Positions 17,860 to 26,450 of a DNA stretch of 64,000 bases are shown one piece after another. The notes under the pieces were generated by a model. That model was not told the DNA's origin. It saw only the letters and a program-made list of their open reading frames with translations, and did no database searches. A program made the position numbers and the translations under genes. The DNA lies in contig JANQQF010000106.1 of NCBI GenBank assembly GCA_028285035.1, positions 87,038 to 151,037 of the forward strand, given 5' to 3'. The stretch's first letter is position 1. Each line of letters starts with the position of its first letter. The stretch is from Phycisphaerae bacterium. Lineage in GTDB: Bacteria > Chloroflexota > Anaerolineae > 4572-78 > J111.

Positions 17860-17870
17860 GATTACAAAAA

Positions 17871-18914
17871 TCAATCAGTTACAGCATCCAAGTGTACTTG
17901 TAGCAACTCAGCAGCAGTCTGGATTGAGTTTCGACCCCAGCCACATTCGGTTGCAACCCCAAAGGTAGCGAGAAATTGCTGAGCTTGCTTAATCCGAGCT
18001 TGATCCTTTCCCTGCACCTTGGGATGCAGCAGACCGAGATAAATATCCGTTTCCTCAGGCATGTTCAAAACCTCCAGTGGCTGGAAGAAAGCATCCGCTG
18101 CATCGGGCACTGATACGGGAAGGTGAACAAAATTTAATGAGCGATTGAGTTGATCCGCAATCTGATTGCAAAAATCCACCACGACCTGCATATCCTTTTG
18201 TTGGACAAGTGGGGCATCAACAGGACTACCATAACAAAAGTGATAACCCACCTCGATCGCCTCAGGAACTGCATCGCCTAATTCAGCAACCGTTGGGGCC
18301 ATCCGCTTTGCATCGTAAACCCAATCATCAGGGAAGTAACCCTCTAATAACAAAATTTCCTGACAACAATCCCACTGAATGGCTAGCTGGTTGTAGGGAA
18401 TCTGTGCGCAAATTTCGTGCATCTCTTGTACAAGGGCTTGTTTCATAATCTCAATATAGGCCTCTTGCGCTTCGGGATGAAAGTAGAGTAATCCGGTGGC
18501 AAAGGGGGTAGGTAGACACACCTGGAAACGAACTTGGGATGGAATCAATCCAGCCATTTGTCTTTCTTGAAAGATTCGCCACGACTCGATTGCAGCCTCA
18601 GCATAGCCTAAGGGTCGAAATTCAATATCCTCAACCGAAAACTCTGGATTAAGAACAAATAAGGCATTTTCGCGACTGATTTGACCATTCAAATCCCGAA
18701 TGGGTACAGTTCGGCCAGCAGGGTTGATCATCACCGCAGGATGGTTTTCAAGCATAGCATGTTGAAAGCCAATCCACCGATTACGTACACCCGTTTCACC
18801 ATCTGGGAGACGCGAAAGATAAGGCCCGATTGTATCACAGACTTGTTCAAATACCTCGGCGGATGACGCCAAAGGGATACTACCAACTAGGTGAACGCTG
18901 GTTGGTTTTGTCAT
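17871..18914 (-). CDS. MetE/UROD-like superfamily protein
   Basis: This 347-aa protein has the TIM-barrel outline of cobalamin-independent methionine synthase C-terminal and uroporphyrinogen-decarboxylase-like proteins. It has VHLVGSIPLAS at the start, SRLPDGETGVRNRW near 34, QWDCCQEILLL in the middle, and LHPKVQGKD plus ATECGWGRN near the end, where CGWGR resembles the MetE zinc-ligand Cys context (CGxG). Its real substrate is unknown. It is last in the cobU operon, 24 bp after the DUF971 gene, with GGAGAAAG as ribosome-binding site. This location hints at one-carbon or corrin-related metabolism only by association. Confidence 0.7.
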   Translation of the reverse strand: MTKPTSVHLVGSIPLASSAEVFEQVCDTIGPYLSRLPDGETGVRNRWIGFQHAMLENHPAVMINPAGRTVPIRDLNGQISRENALFVLNPEFSVEDIEFRPLGYAEAAIESWRIFQERQMAGLIPSQVRFQVCLPTPFATGLLYFHPEAQEAYIEIMKQALVQEMHEICAQIPYNQLAIQWDCCQEILLLEGYFPDDWVYDAKRMAPTVAELGDAVPEAIEVGYHFCYGSPVDAPLVQQKDMQVVVDFCNQIADQLNRSLNFVHLPVSVPDAADAFFQPLEVLNMPEETDIYLGLLHPKVQGKDQARIKQAQQFLATFGVATECGWGRNSIQTAAELLQVHLDAVTD

Positions 18915-18938
18915 CAGCTTTCTCCATAAATCGACTAG

Positions 18939-19283
18939 CTACGCAGGCGTTTTCTCGCGCAGAAAGCCAAAGGTGTAAATTCCAGTACGATGCCCATCGG
19001 CCCAGAAAAATTGAAGAGCATAATTGCCCACCATTTCGACCGGGCTTTCAGTAGGCAAATCTGCCTTGACCACCAAGTGCTCATCCTTCAACACCCGCAA
19101 ACTTAAGGGGTCATAGTTGTTACGTTGTTCATTGCACGTAGCACAAGGGCAAATTTGGCGGAGATGATCAAACGGATACACACTTTGAAAGGCATCAGCC
19201 CAGGTAATCCGAACTTCACGTTGTTTGATATCGACCTCAATATCGGTCGGTGTTTTTTGTTCAAGGGTTAAGTTGCTCATCAT
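18939..19283 (-). CDS. DUF971 (GBBH-like N-terminal) protein
   Basis: This 114-aa protein has the complete DUF971 pattern: REVRITWADAFQSVYPFDHL, then CPCATC (about residue 46) as the cysteine cluster, VEMVGNYALQFFWADGHRTG and IYTFGFLRE. Stand-alone DUF971 proteins occur near Fe-S and cofactor genes, and their role is unproven. It lies between the unknown 139-aa gene (92 bp upstream) and the MetE-like gene (24 bp downstream) on the same strand. Confidence 0.88.
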   Translation of the reverse strand: MMSNLTLEQKTPTDIEVDIKQREVRITWADAFQSVYPFDHLRQICPCATCNEQRNNYDPLSLRVLKDEHLVVKADLPTESPVEMVGNYALQFFWADGHRTGIYTFGFLREKTPA

Positions 19284-19374
19284 TCACTCACACTATATTC
19301 AAGGTTTTTCATAAAAATGGTCGCAAGGGGACAGAGTCGTTACATCGAAAAAAAGCTGTAGCCTTCCCTCGCTG

Positions 19375-19794
19375 CTAACTTGTCATTACCTGAAGCAGGG
19401 CCAAACCATAGGCATCGCTTGCCCCAAACGCCTCAAATTCCTGTGTCTGGCCTTGAAATTGAATTTCACAAACATAGCCATCAGGAGAACTCATAAGCTT
19501 CAGGGCTGGTTGAGCTTCGGTCACTAGCTCCCGCTCTAACAAAGCTCTGAGCTGCGCTTCAGTGGGCAGCCAAACCAGTTCACTAACCAAGATATAATCT
19601 AACGCCCACTCTGGGGTACCGTGGAAGGTAACGGCGAGATGACCGTGCAGTTTTTCAACAATGACCGCCATATCGCTGATCACATAAATTGCATCATCGA
19701 GGCCAGGGGTTGGCACCATAAAAAAATCGTAGACTGTCGGCGTCCAATCTAGACCAGCTTCTTTCAATTTTTGAGCTACACTCAAAGAAATCAT
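19375..19794 (-). CDS. conserved protein of unknown function coupled to cobU
   Basis: This 139-aa soluble protein has no motif whose function I recognise. It has a compact alpha/beta look with segments [35 protein letters not shown] and [16 protein letters not shown] recall similar Chloroflexota proteins sometimes labelled as pilus-assembly proteins without support. Its start overlaps the cobU stop by 4 bp (19791-19794), so it is translationally coupled to a cobalamin enzyme. Function should not be inferred beyond that. Confidence 0.75.
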   Translation of the reverse strand: MISLSVAQKLKEAGLDWTPTVYDFFMVPTPGLDDAIYVISDMAVIVEKLHGHLAVTFHGTPEWALDYILVSELVWLPTEAQLRALLERELVTEAQPALKLMSSPDGYVCEIQFQGQTQEFEAFGASDAYGLALLQVMTS

Positions 19795-20336
19795 TCGTCT
19801 TTCACCACCATAGGTAAGCCCGCCACCATAAACAGGACACGAGCCGCCTGCTGGGCTAGAAATTGATTGGCTCGGCCCAAAGCGTCTCGATAGACACGGC
19901 CCAACGGATAGGGCGGGACAAGGCCAAGCCCTACCTCATTCGAGACAACAATCAAAGGCACGGCTAAAGTCGTTTGGGCCGCTAAAATTGCTTCTACTTC
20001 GGCCTTAAGGACGGCATCCACCTCGGCCTGGGGTTTGTCCTCAAGCGCAAGCACAATATTTGAGGCCAACAGGGTGAGACAGTCCAGCAAAATCACCTCT
20101 GGCTGGGTATCAATGGCCGCTAAGGCAGCGCCTACTTGGCGCGGGGCCTCCAAGGTATCCCACTCGGTTGGGCGTTCGGCCTGATGTACCGCAATACGCT
20201 CAGCCATTTCCTGATCGCCCGCCTCTGCTGTCGCTACATACAAAACCCGTTGGCCCATCTCAGCTGCCAGCTTTTCAGCATAGTTGCTTTTACCACTGCG
20301 TGCGCCACCAAGAATTAAGATGATTTGCTCTGTCAC
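19791..20336 (-). CDS. cobU: adenosylcobinamide kinase / adenosylcobinamide-phosphate guanylyltransferase
   Basis: This 181-aa enzyme phosphorylates adenosylcobinamide and transfers GMP to it in the late nucleotide-loop steps of coenzyme B12 synthesis or salvage. Its P-loop is GGARSGKS (residues 9-16). [20 protein letters not shown] and [12 protein letters not shown] are the family's second block, and [21 protein letters not shown] is close to invariant in CobU. Length equals the family norm (about 180 aa). It heads an operon of four minus-strand genes. No cobalamin riboswitch was seen upstream. The product supports the B12-dependent ribonucleotide reductase encoded at 34.6 kb. Confidence 0.93.
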   Translation of the reverse strand: MTEQIILILGGARSGKSNYAEKLAAEMGQRVLYVATAEAGDQEMAERIAVHQAERPTEWDTLEAPRQVGAALAAIDTQPEVILLDCLTLLASNIVLALEDKPQAEVDAVLKAEVEAILAAQTTLAVPLIVVSNEVGLGLVPPYPLGRVYRDALGRANQFLAQQAARVLFMVAGLPMVVKDE

Positions 20337-20517
20337 AGCATCTCCTCAAAAAAGGTGTCTGAGATTATACAACAGATAAAAGTAGATACAACTATGCTCA
20401 ATGCTCTGAAGAATATCGAATAGCACAGATTGAAGTTAAAAATTATAATCTCAGCGCGTCAAAAAAATAACCAAAGTTAACAGGGATCAAGTATCAATCA
20501 AGCAAAGGAGAATTTTT

Positions 20518-21795
20518 ATGAGACTTTTTCTATTCCTTCCCTTAATTTCATTGCTTTTAGCAGCTTGCACTAGTCGCTCGACATCAAATGCCAATGTACC
20601 CTCAGTGGCAACTGAACAACCATCGCCCTCACCAACACCAAAGCCAAAATTAGAAACACCAACCGCTCTACCCACCAACACAGCGCATCCTCCACCAACC
20701 GCAACCCCAGCCCCAACTCCCACAGAGCCGGTGAATGAGACGATTACAGGCCCAGCAGAGTGGCCGATGTTTCGGCTCAATGTCAATCACACAGGGGCTT
20801 CGGATGACACCCAAGCGATTACGACTCAACCCGAACTGCTCTGGAAATTTGATACAGGTGGAGTGGTTGAGTCGTCTCCGGCCGTAGTCAATGGAGTTGT
20901 TTATGTAGGTACCTTCAACAACAATCTGTTTGCCCTTGACGCATCAACCGGGGAAGAAATATGGCGCTTTCCAGTGGGCGGGTTATTGCGGGCTTCGCCA
21001 TCCGTTGTAGAGGGTCTCGTTTACTTTGGGGCCGATGACAACAAGTTCTACGCCGTTGAGGCTGAGACTGGAGATGAACGCTGGTCTTTTGATTTGGGGC
21101 CGGGGGGCGAACAATCCTCACCAGCTATTGTAGACGGTGTCGTTTATTTTGGAGCATTCGATCGAAATGTCTATGCCTTGGATGGTGCCACCGGGGAAGA
21201 AATATGGCGTTTTGAAACAGGCTCGGGAATCTTATCATCGCCCACTGTAGTCTCAAACATCCTTTATATCGGCTCAATCGATGGCAATATTTACGCACTT
21301 GATGCCAGCACAGGCCAATTAGTTTGGCGATTTCAAACTAGAGGGGCTGTTTTCTCGTCACCGGCTGTGGCCAACGACACCGTCTACATCGGCTCCGATG
21401 ATAGTAATATCTATGCTTTAGATGCCATGACAGGCGAGATGATCTGGTTTTTCCCAACAGGCCGCGAGATTTTCTCTTCCCCAACGATTAAGGATGAGAT
21501 CGTTTTTGTTGGCTCAAATGATGAATTCTTGTATGCGCTATCCGCTGAAACGGGTGCACTTATATGGCGGCAGGATTTGGGTGGAGCTCTCTTTTCGTCC
21601 CCAGCCGTAGCAGGTGTCCTGGTGTACATTGGCTCCAGCGACGGGCATCTTTATGCGGTCGAGCAAGATACAGGCCAAGTTGTTTGGCGTTTTCTCGTTG
21701 GTGAACAGGTGCGAGTTTGGACCTCCCCCGCCATCGTTGATAACACAATTTATTTTGGATCGCACGATGGTCATATTTATGCCTTAAAAAACTAA
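20518..21795 (+). CDS. PQQ-type beta-propeller lipoprotein
   Basis: This 425-aa exported protein has a signal peptide ending in LLLAAC (Cys17), a Thr/Pro linker (25-75), then eight blades of about 40 residues. The repeat reads roughly SSPAVVNGVVYVGTFNNNLF, then ALDASTGEEIWRF, from residue 105 to the end. The family resembles BamB and PQQ-dehydrogenase propellers, but lacks PQQ-dehydrogenase catalytic segments, so it probably acts as a scaffold or binding protein at the outer face of the membrane. CAAAGGAGAA is the ribosome-binding site. It lies before the pseudokinase gene, with 155 bp between. Confidence 0.93.
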   Translation: MRLFLFLPLISLLLAACTSRSTSNANVPSVATEQPSPSPTPKPKLETPTALPTNTAHPPPTATPAPTPTEPVNETITGPAEWPMFRLNVNHTGASDDTQAITTQPELLWKFDTGGVVESSPAVVNGVVYVGTFNNNLFALDASTGEEIWRFPVGGLLRASPSVVEGLVYFGADDNKFYAVEAETGDERWSFDLGPGGEQSSPAIVDGVVYFGAFDRNVYALDGATGEEIWRFETGSGILSSPTVVSNILYIGSIDGNIYALDASTGQLVWRFQTRGAVFSSPAVANDTVYIGSDDSNIYALDAMTGEMIWFFPTGREIFSSPTIKDEIVFVGSNDEFLYALSAETGALIWRQDLGGALFSSPAVAGVLVYIGSSDGHLYAVEQDTGQVVWRFLVGEQVRVWTSPAIVDNTIYFGSHDGHIYALKN

Positions 21796-21950
21796 TCTCA
21801 AGGTCAAGGTTTTAAGGTGTGACGCGTATCATAAAAAGCGAATTCGAGCAATCGATAGATTATGTGCAGTTATTTGTTAAAAATTGCCAGAAGATCGCTT
21901 TTGAATACGATATCTTACAAATACATACTTTCTGATTGAATGGAGCCGCA

Positions 21951-23534
21951 ATGTCGGTAACCCTTGAAACCCAACTTGAAAATTACACCTTGGAGAAAGA
22001 AATCGGCCGGGGTGATATGACAATCGTTTATCAGGCCCATCGTAAATCCGATGGAGCCTCAGTGGCAGTTAAGGTCGTTCCCCCTCAATTCACATTTGAT
22101 GAGTTATTTGTTCGCCGCTTTCAGGATGCGGCTGGACAAGCCACAAAACTGGAACACCCCAACATAGTCCGAACCTTTGAGGCAGGCAAAGAAGATGATG
22201 TCCTGTACATCGTCCGCGAATTGATCCAAGCTAAACCGCTGAGTCAAGTGATTGATGAGGATGGCCCGTTGGCCCCAGAGCGCATGCGAATGATTGCCCA
22301 GCAAATCGCCTCTGCGCTGGATTACGCCCATCAACGATCGATTATGCATGGCGATTTATCAGCCAGCCGAGTGTATGTAGGCCTCAATGATTACACGATT
22401 GTGGCGGATTTTGGCCAGACTCAAGCAATGGCTGGTACGAGTCTCGTAAAACAGGGCTTTGCCATCGGTTCACCAGAAACCATTGCTCCAGAGCGAGTGC
22501 ACGGGCAGGGTCCCAGCCGTCAATCAGATTTATATTCCTTGGGTGTTTTGTGTTATCAAATGCTGGCTGGGGTGCCCCCATTCCAGGGAACGCCGACGAC
22601 CGTTCTCCACGCTCAAGCCTACGAACAACCTCGCCCCTTACACCTTGTCATTCCCACGGTTCCGGTTGCTTTGAGTGAAACGATCAACCGTATGTTGTCC
22701 AAAGGCCTGGAACTGCGTTACAACACGGGCGCTGAATTTGCTCGAGCCTTGGATATGAGTACCCAGGGGAATGCCCCAATGTGGAACCCCGCTACGGCTG
22801 CTGCACAACGAAAAGCCGCTGGCCTAGAGACATCCTCGCGTTGGTCTCGTCCCTTGGTTTCAATCCTAGCTGCAATCATCGGTTTAGCGTGTTTATTAGG
22901 TCTTGGTTTTGGGGCCATGTCCTATTGGAACAATAACTCATCTGATTTAGCCGCTTTTTTTCCAACAAATCCAACAGCGCCCCTTACCGCAACCCCCGTG
23001 CCAACTGAGATTGTTGCGGCAACGAATACGCCAAATCGTCCACCAGCAACGAATACAACTGCTCCCACCTCAACCTCAACGTCGCCTCCAACAATCACCC
23101 CAACCGAGACCCCGGTTCCCACGGTAACACCTACCTCAACCCCAACGTTAGCCCCATTCCCAACACCGGGCTTACCAACGGTTGAAGAGGATAGCCCCTT
23201 CACAAATCTGGTCTTGGCTCACGCAATCAGCGAAGCGAATGTCCCTGAACGCGTGGGCACAACATTTGCTCCGGGGGGGCAGCCCGTTTATCTCTTTTTC
23301 GATTACGATCAAATCGAGCCTGGGACTAGCTGGACCCATCGTTGGACCTGGGGGGATACGGATCTAGAAACAATTGAAGGTACGTGGCCCGAAAATTACA
23401 ACTTACAAGGCACGGCCTGGGTCTTCTATAGCCCATCAGGTGGGTATCAGCCTGGCCCCTATCAAGTCACCTTGGAAATAAATGGTCGCACCGTGGCCAC
23501 AGCGACCTTTGTCATTGAGCCGGGTGGCTTGTAA
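21951..23534 (+). CDS. Ser/Thr kinase-like transmembrane protein, probable pseudokinase
   Basis: This 527-aa protein has an N-terminal kinase fold (about 10-265) with glycine loop GRGDMTIV and VAVK. The catalytic loop reads HGDLSASRV (His133-Gly-Asp135), where active kinases have HRDxKxxN: the Lys is Ser and the metal-binding Asn is Arg140. The helix-C Glu also appears lost (RRFQDAAGQA). DFG (Asp153) and APE (IAPERV) remain. A membrane helix (about 303-325), a long Thr/Pro linker and a C-terminal extracellular domain (about 430-527; SWTHRWTWGDTDLE) follow. ATG 21951 is preferred to TTG 21936. It likely binds ATP or a partner rather than phosphorylating. Confidence 0.85.
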   Translation: MSVTLETQLENYTLEKEIGRGDMTIVYQAHRKSDGASVAVKVVPPQFTFDELFVRRFQDAAGQATKLEHPNIVRTFEAGKEDDVLYIVRELIQAKPLSQVIDEDGPLAPERMRMIAQQIASALDYAHQRSIMHGDLSASRVYVGLNDYTIVADFGQTQAMAGTSLVKQGFAIGSPETIAPERVHGQGPSRQSDLYSLGVLCYQMLAGVPPFQGTPTTVLHAQAYEQPRPLHLVIPTVPVALSETINRMLSKGLELRYNTGAEFARALDMSTQGNAPMWNPATAAAQRKAAGLETSSRWSRPLVSILAAIIGLACLLGLGFGAMSYWNNNSSDLAAFFPTNPTAPLTATPVPTEIVAATNTPNRPPATNTTAPTSTSTSPPTITPTETPVPTVTPTSTPTLAPFPTPGLPTVEEDSPFTNLVLAHAISEANVPERVGTTFAPGGQPVYLFFDYDQIEPGTSWTHRWTWGDTDLETIEGTWPENYNLQGTAWVFYSPSGGYQPGPYQVTLEINGRTVATATFVIEPGGL

Positions 23535-23924
23535 TCTCAGCCTCTTTTCTCAAAAAATAAGATACAATTGTCCTATTGCCTAAAAAATTTACAGAAACTT
23601 CACGGAAGCCTAGTTTACATGATACTTGGCAGGTGGTATAATTTTTTCATTCAAGGTTAACATCTTGAATGTTGTGGGTTACTTTGTAACCCTATCCCCA
23701 AATTTAGTCATTAAGTGTTTGGCAGAAAGTTTTGTGAAATAAAAAATTGCTCAAACCAAAAATAGTTCCAAATATTGTCAGTTTCGCGCCATAATCTATG
23801 GTAAATCTCATTTACCCGTAAACAGGCCAAATGGATCTCGTTTTGAGCAAAAATCGCTAATCAATATTCATCGGTTTTTCTAAAACTTCTTGCCGTTTAC
23901 TCAAAAACCTCCGGAGTATTACCA
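23535..23924. other. 390-bp intergenic region
   Basis: It contains the promoter/operator at 23614-23671 and then a leader of about 275 nt that is A+T-rich with no obvious open frame or terminator-like hairpin. Confidence 0.7.
23614..23671 (+). promoter_or_regulatory. promoter with palindrome at the start site
   Basis: TTTACA (23614-23619), a 17-bp spacer and perfect TATAAT (23637-23642) predict a start near 23649. The 8-bp arms CATTCAAG (23648-23655) and CTTGAATG (23664-23671) lie exactly at and after the start, where a repressor would block initiation or an RNA hairpin would form at the 5' end. Confidence 0.6.
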
Positions 23925-25529
23925 ATGCAGAGTGAGCATGTGCTCATTGTGGACGATGAGATTGATGTCCTTGAGCTTTGTGAACGTATTCTCAGAGTCA
24001 AAGGTTATCAAGTTACAAAGGCCCACAATGGGTATCAAGCAATCGAACTAGCAACTCAAACGCGATTCGACTTATTGTTAACAGATATCAAAATGCCAGG
24101 TATGAGCGGTCTCGATATTGCCCGTGCCTTGAAAAGAAATGACCCAGGTGTGGTTTGTATTGCCATGACCGGCTACGGCACCATTGATATGGTGCTTGAT
24201 GCGATAAAACTGGGGATCGATGAATTCATCCTCAAGCCTTTCACTCCCGAAGAACTCAGTTTGACGGTCTTAAAAGCTACCGAGAAAGAGCGTTTGCGGA
24301 AAGAAAACTTTCGTTTACGCTCGCTGATTCCCCTCTTTGAACTCAATAAGACTTTGATGGGCACCGTTGAAGTCGAAAAAGTGCTCCAACGCCTCATTGA
24401 AATTTCCCAAGAGGAAACAAAATCTGTAGTGGCTGGCTTGTATACTTTTGAGCAAAATGACATCGTTGCCCATCAAAATTGTGCCTCACCCGATGACTTA
24501 TCAACTACCGAGGAAATGGGTTGTGATATTTTAGCCAAGCTCGTTCTACAAACTGGCGAACAGATTCATTTAACGCAAGCCTCTACCAATCAAGAATTCT
24601 TAAACATTCTAGAGCAGTTAAATTTACAAGCTTTAATTGCCACGCCAATCAAATCAAAAGAATCGAATCTTGGTGCCCTAATTTTAGGCCGAACTTCTAA
24701 CAGTTTTGCCTCTGGGGATGACGAATTTTTATCCGTATTAGCCAGTCAAGCCGGTATCGCCTTAGAGAATGCTCGTTTATTTGGTGAAATTCAAACAGCC
24801 TATGAGGAATTACAAAAGCTTGATCATATGAAGCGTGAATTCATCAACATCGCGGCTCATGAATTACGAACACCACTAACAATTCTGATGGGATATGCCA
24901 GTGTTTTAGAGGAGGAGTCAGAAGGCGCTTCTCAAGATTTCGCCACCAGTATCATGCGCAATGGGATGCGGCTGCGGGCCTTGATTGAAGATATGTTAAA
25001 TCTCAATTACCTTGAAAGCGGCATAGCGGTATTAGCCCAAGATCACTTGCAGCTTAATGAGGTTGTGGGAGATATTATCAAAGATATGGCCCTGCTCGCC
25101 GAAAAGAAACAACTCGAGATTTCTATCGACATTCCCCCTGACTTTCCAACCATCACGGTAGATCGCCAAAAGTTTGATTTGATTGTGATGAACTTATTTC
25201 ACAATGCAATTAAATTTACCCCAGCCGGTGGCCAAGTCAGCTTAAAAGCTCGCCCCAGTGGAGATTATGTAACTATTTCTGTCAGTGACACTGGAATCGG
25301 TATCGCTCACAATCAGCTTAATCGCGTTTTTGATCGTTTTTACCAGGTTGAGTCTTCATTGACCCGGGAACACGGTGGGATTGGCTTAGGTTTAGCCATC
25401 GCACGAGGAATGGTTGATGTTTGTGGGGGGGAAATTACAGTTGAAAGCAACAAGGGTGAGGGAACCACGTTTACATTTACCTTGCCAAAGGATAACAGCA
25501 AATTGGGGGAGCGCAAGCTACAATTGTAA
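23925..25529 (+). CDS. hybrid receiver-GAF-histidine kinase
   Basis: This 534-aa cytoplasmic protein has an N-terminal receiver (1-120; VDDE and phospho-Asp in LLTDIKMPG), a GAF domain (about 150-285; LQALIATPIKSKESNLGALI), a HisKA domain with HELRTPLTILMGYASVLEEE near residue 308, and a HATPase domain (NLFHNAIKFT, DTGIGI, GGIGLGLAIARGMV). The receiver at the N terminus suggests it is itself a target of another kinase. Its ATG follows CCTCCGGAG with weak spacing. Its stop abuts the convergent miaA gene. No partner response regulator is adjacent. Confidence 0.93.
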   Translation: MQSEHVLIVDDEIDVLELCERILRVKGYQVTKAHNGYQAIELATQTRFDLLLTDIKMPGMSGLDIARALKRNDPGVVCIAMTGYGTIDMVLDAIKLGIDEFILKPFTPEELSLTVLKATEKERLRKENFRLRSLIPLFELNKTLMGTVEVEKVLQRLIEISQEETKSVVAGLYTFEQNDIVAHQNCASPDDLSTTEEMGCDILAKLVLQTGEQIHLTQASTNQEFLNILEQLNLQALIATPIKSKESNLGALILGRTSNSFASGDDEFLSVLASQAGIALENARLFGEIQTAYEELQKLDHMKREFINIAAHELRTPLTILMGYASVLEEESEGASQDFATSIMRNGMRLRALIEDMLNLNYLESGIAVLAQDHLQLNEVVGDIIKDMALLAEKKQLEISIDIPPDFPTITVDRQKFDLIVMNLFHNAIKFTPAGGQVSLKARPSGDYVTISVSDTGIGIAHNQLNRVFDRFYQVESSLTREHGGIGLGLAIARGMVDVCGGEITVESNKGEGTTFTFTLPKDNSKLGERKLQL

Positions 25530-26450
25530 TCATCCCGATTGGAGAAACTGTTTCACTCGATGATAAACATCTGCGGTTCCTTCGGTAATTTCGAACCACT
25601 CAATGCGTTCATCGCTCAATTGGAACCAATTGTATTGTTGACGGACAAAACGTCGCGTCTCCTTTTTAATTAAGGCCACAGCTTCCTCTAAAGATATTTC
25701 TTCTTGCAAATATAACCCGATCTGTCGATATCCTAACCCAGACATCGCTGGTAGGTTCCAGCCGTAGCCTGCTAGCACCAGTTGCTGCACCTCTTCAAGT
25801 AAGCCCTCATCCATCATTTGGTCAATTCGCAAATCAATGCGTTCGTATAAATTTTCTCGGGGACGGGTTAGCCCTATGACCAAAATATCGTAGGGGGGCG
25901 GTGTCTTTTGCTGATGAACGCTGATGGGAATGCCGGTTTTAAGATACACTTCAAGCGCCCGAATCACCCGCCGGACATTGCGGAGGTCGAGTTTGGCGGC
26001 TGCCTCTGGATCAACCGCAGCCAATTTGGCGTGAAAGGCTTCAACCCCCAACTCGGTTGCCTCGGCTTCAAGTTCAGCACGCAGGGCTGGATCAGGAGCC
26101 ACTTTAGGAATGCCCCAGCCTTCTACAACCGCCCAAATCCACTGTCCTGTCCCGCCCACCAACAATGGCACCCTGCTACGCTGATGCATATCATCAATCA
26201 GTCTAAACGCTTCTGTTTGAAATTCAGCCAGGGTTAAAATTTCGTCTGGAGCAGCCACATCGATCATGTAGTGTGGGGCGAGCGCTTGCATCGCAGGGGA
26301 GGCTTTATCCGTGCCAATGTCAAGCCCTCGATAAATTTGGCGTGAGTCTGCGGAGATAATCTCGCCCGCAAAATCCTGAGCGAGTTGTAAAGACAAGGCA
26401 GTTTTGCCGACCGCCGTTGGGCCGGCAATGACTACAAGCGGTTTACTCAT
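25530..26450 (-). CDS. miaA: tRNA dimethylallyltransferase
   Basis: This 306-aa enzyme transfers dimethylallyl to A37 of tRNAs reading U-starting codons. Family motifs: P-loop GPTAVGKT (10-17), SADSRQIYRGLDIGTDKASP near 34, LVGGTGQWIWAVVEGW near 98, RNVRRVIRALEVY near 158, and the C-terminal RRFVRQQYNWF. Length is typical. Its start overlaps the stop of the M32 carboxypeptidase gene by 4 bp (26447-26450), giving translational coupling in the lepA-M32-miaA direction. Confidence 0.96.
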   Translation of the reverse strand: MSKPLVVIAGPTAVGKTALSLQLAQDFAGEIISADSRQIYRGLDIGTDKASPAMQALAPHYMIDVAAPDEILTLAEFQTEAFRLIDDMHQRSRVPLLVGGTGQWIWAVVEGWGIPKVAPDPALRAELEAEATELGVEAFHAKLAAVDPEAAAKLDLRNVRRVIRALEVYLKTGIPISVHQQKTPPPYDILVIGLTRPRENLYERIDLRIDQMMDEGLLEEVQQLVLAGYGWNLPAMSGLGYRQIGLYLQEEISLEEAVALIKKETRRFVRQQYNWFQLSDERIEWFEITEGTADVYHRVKQFLQSG

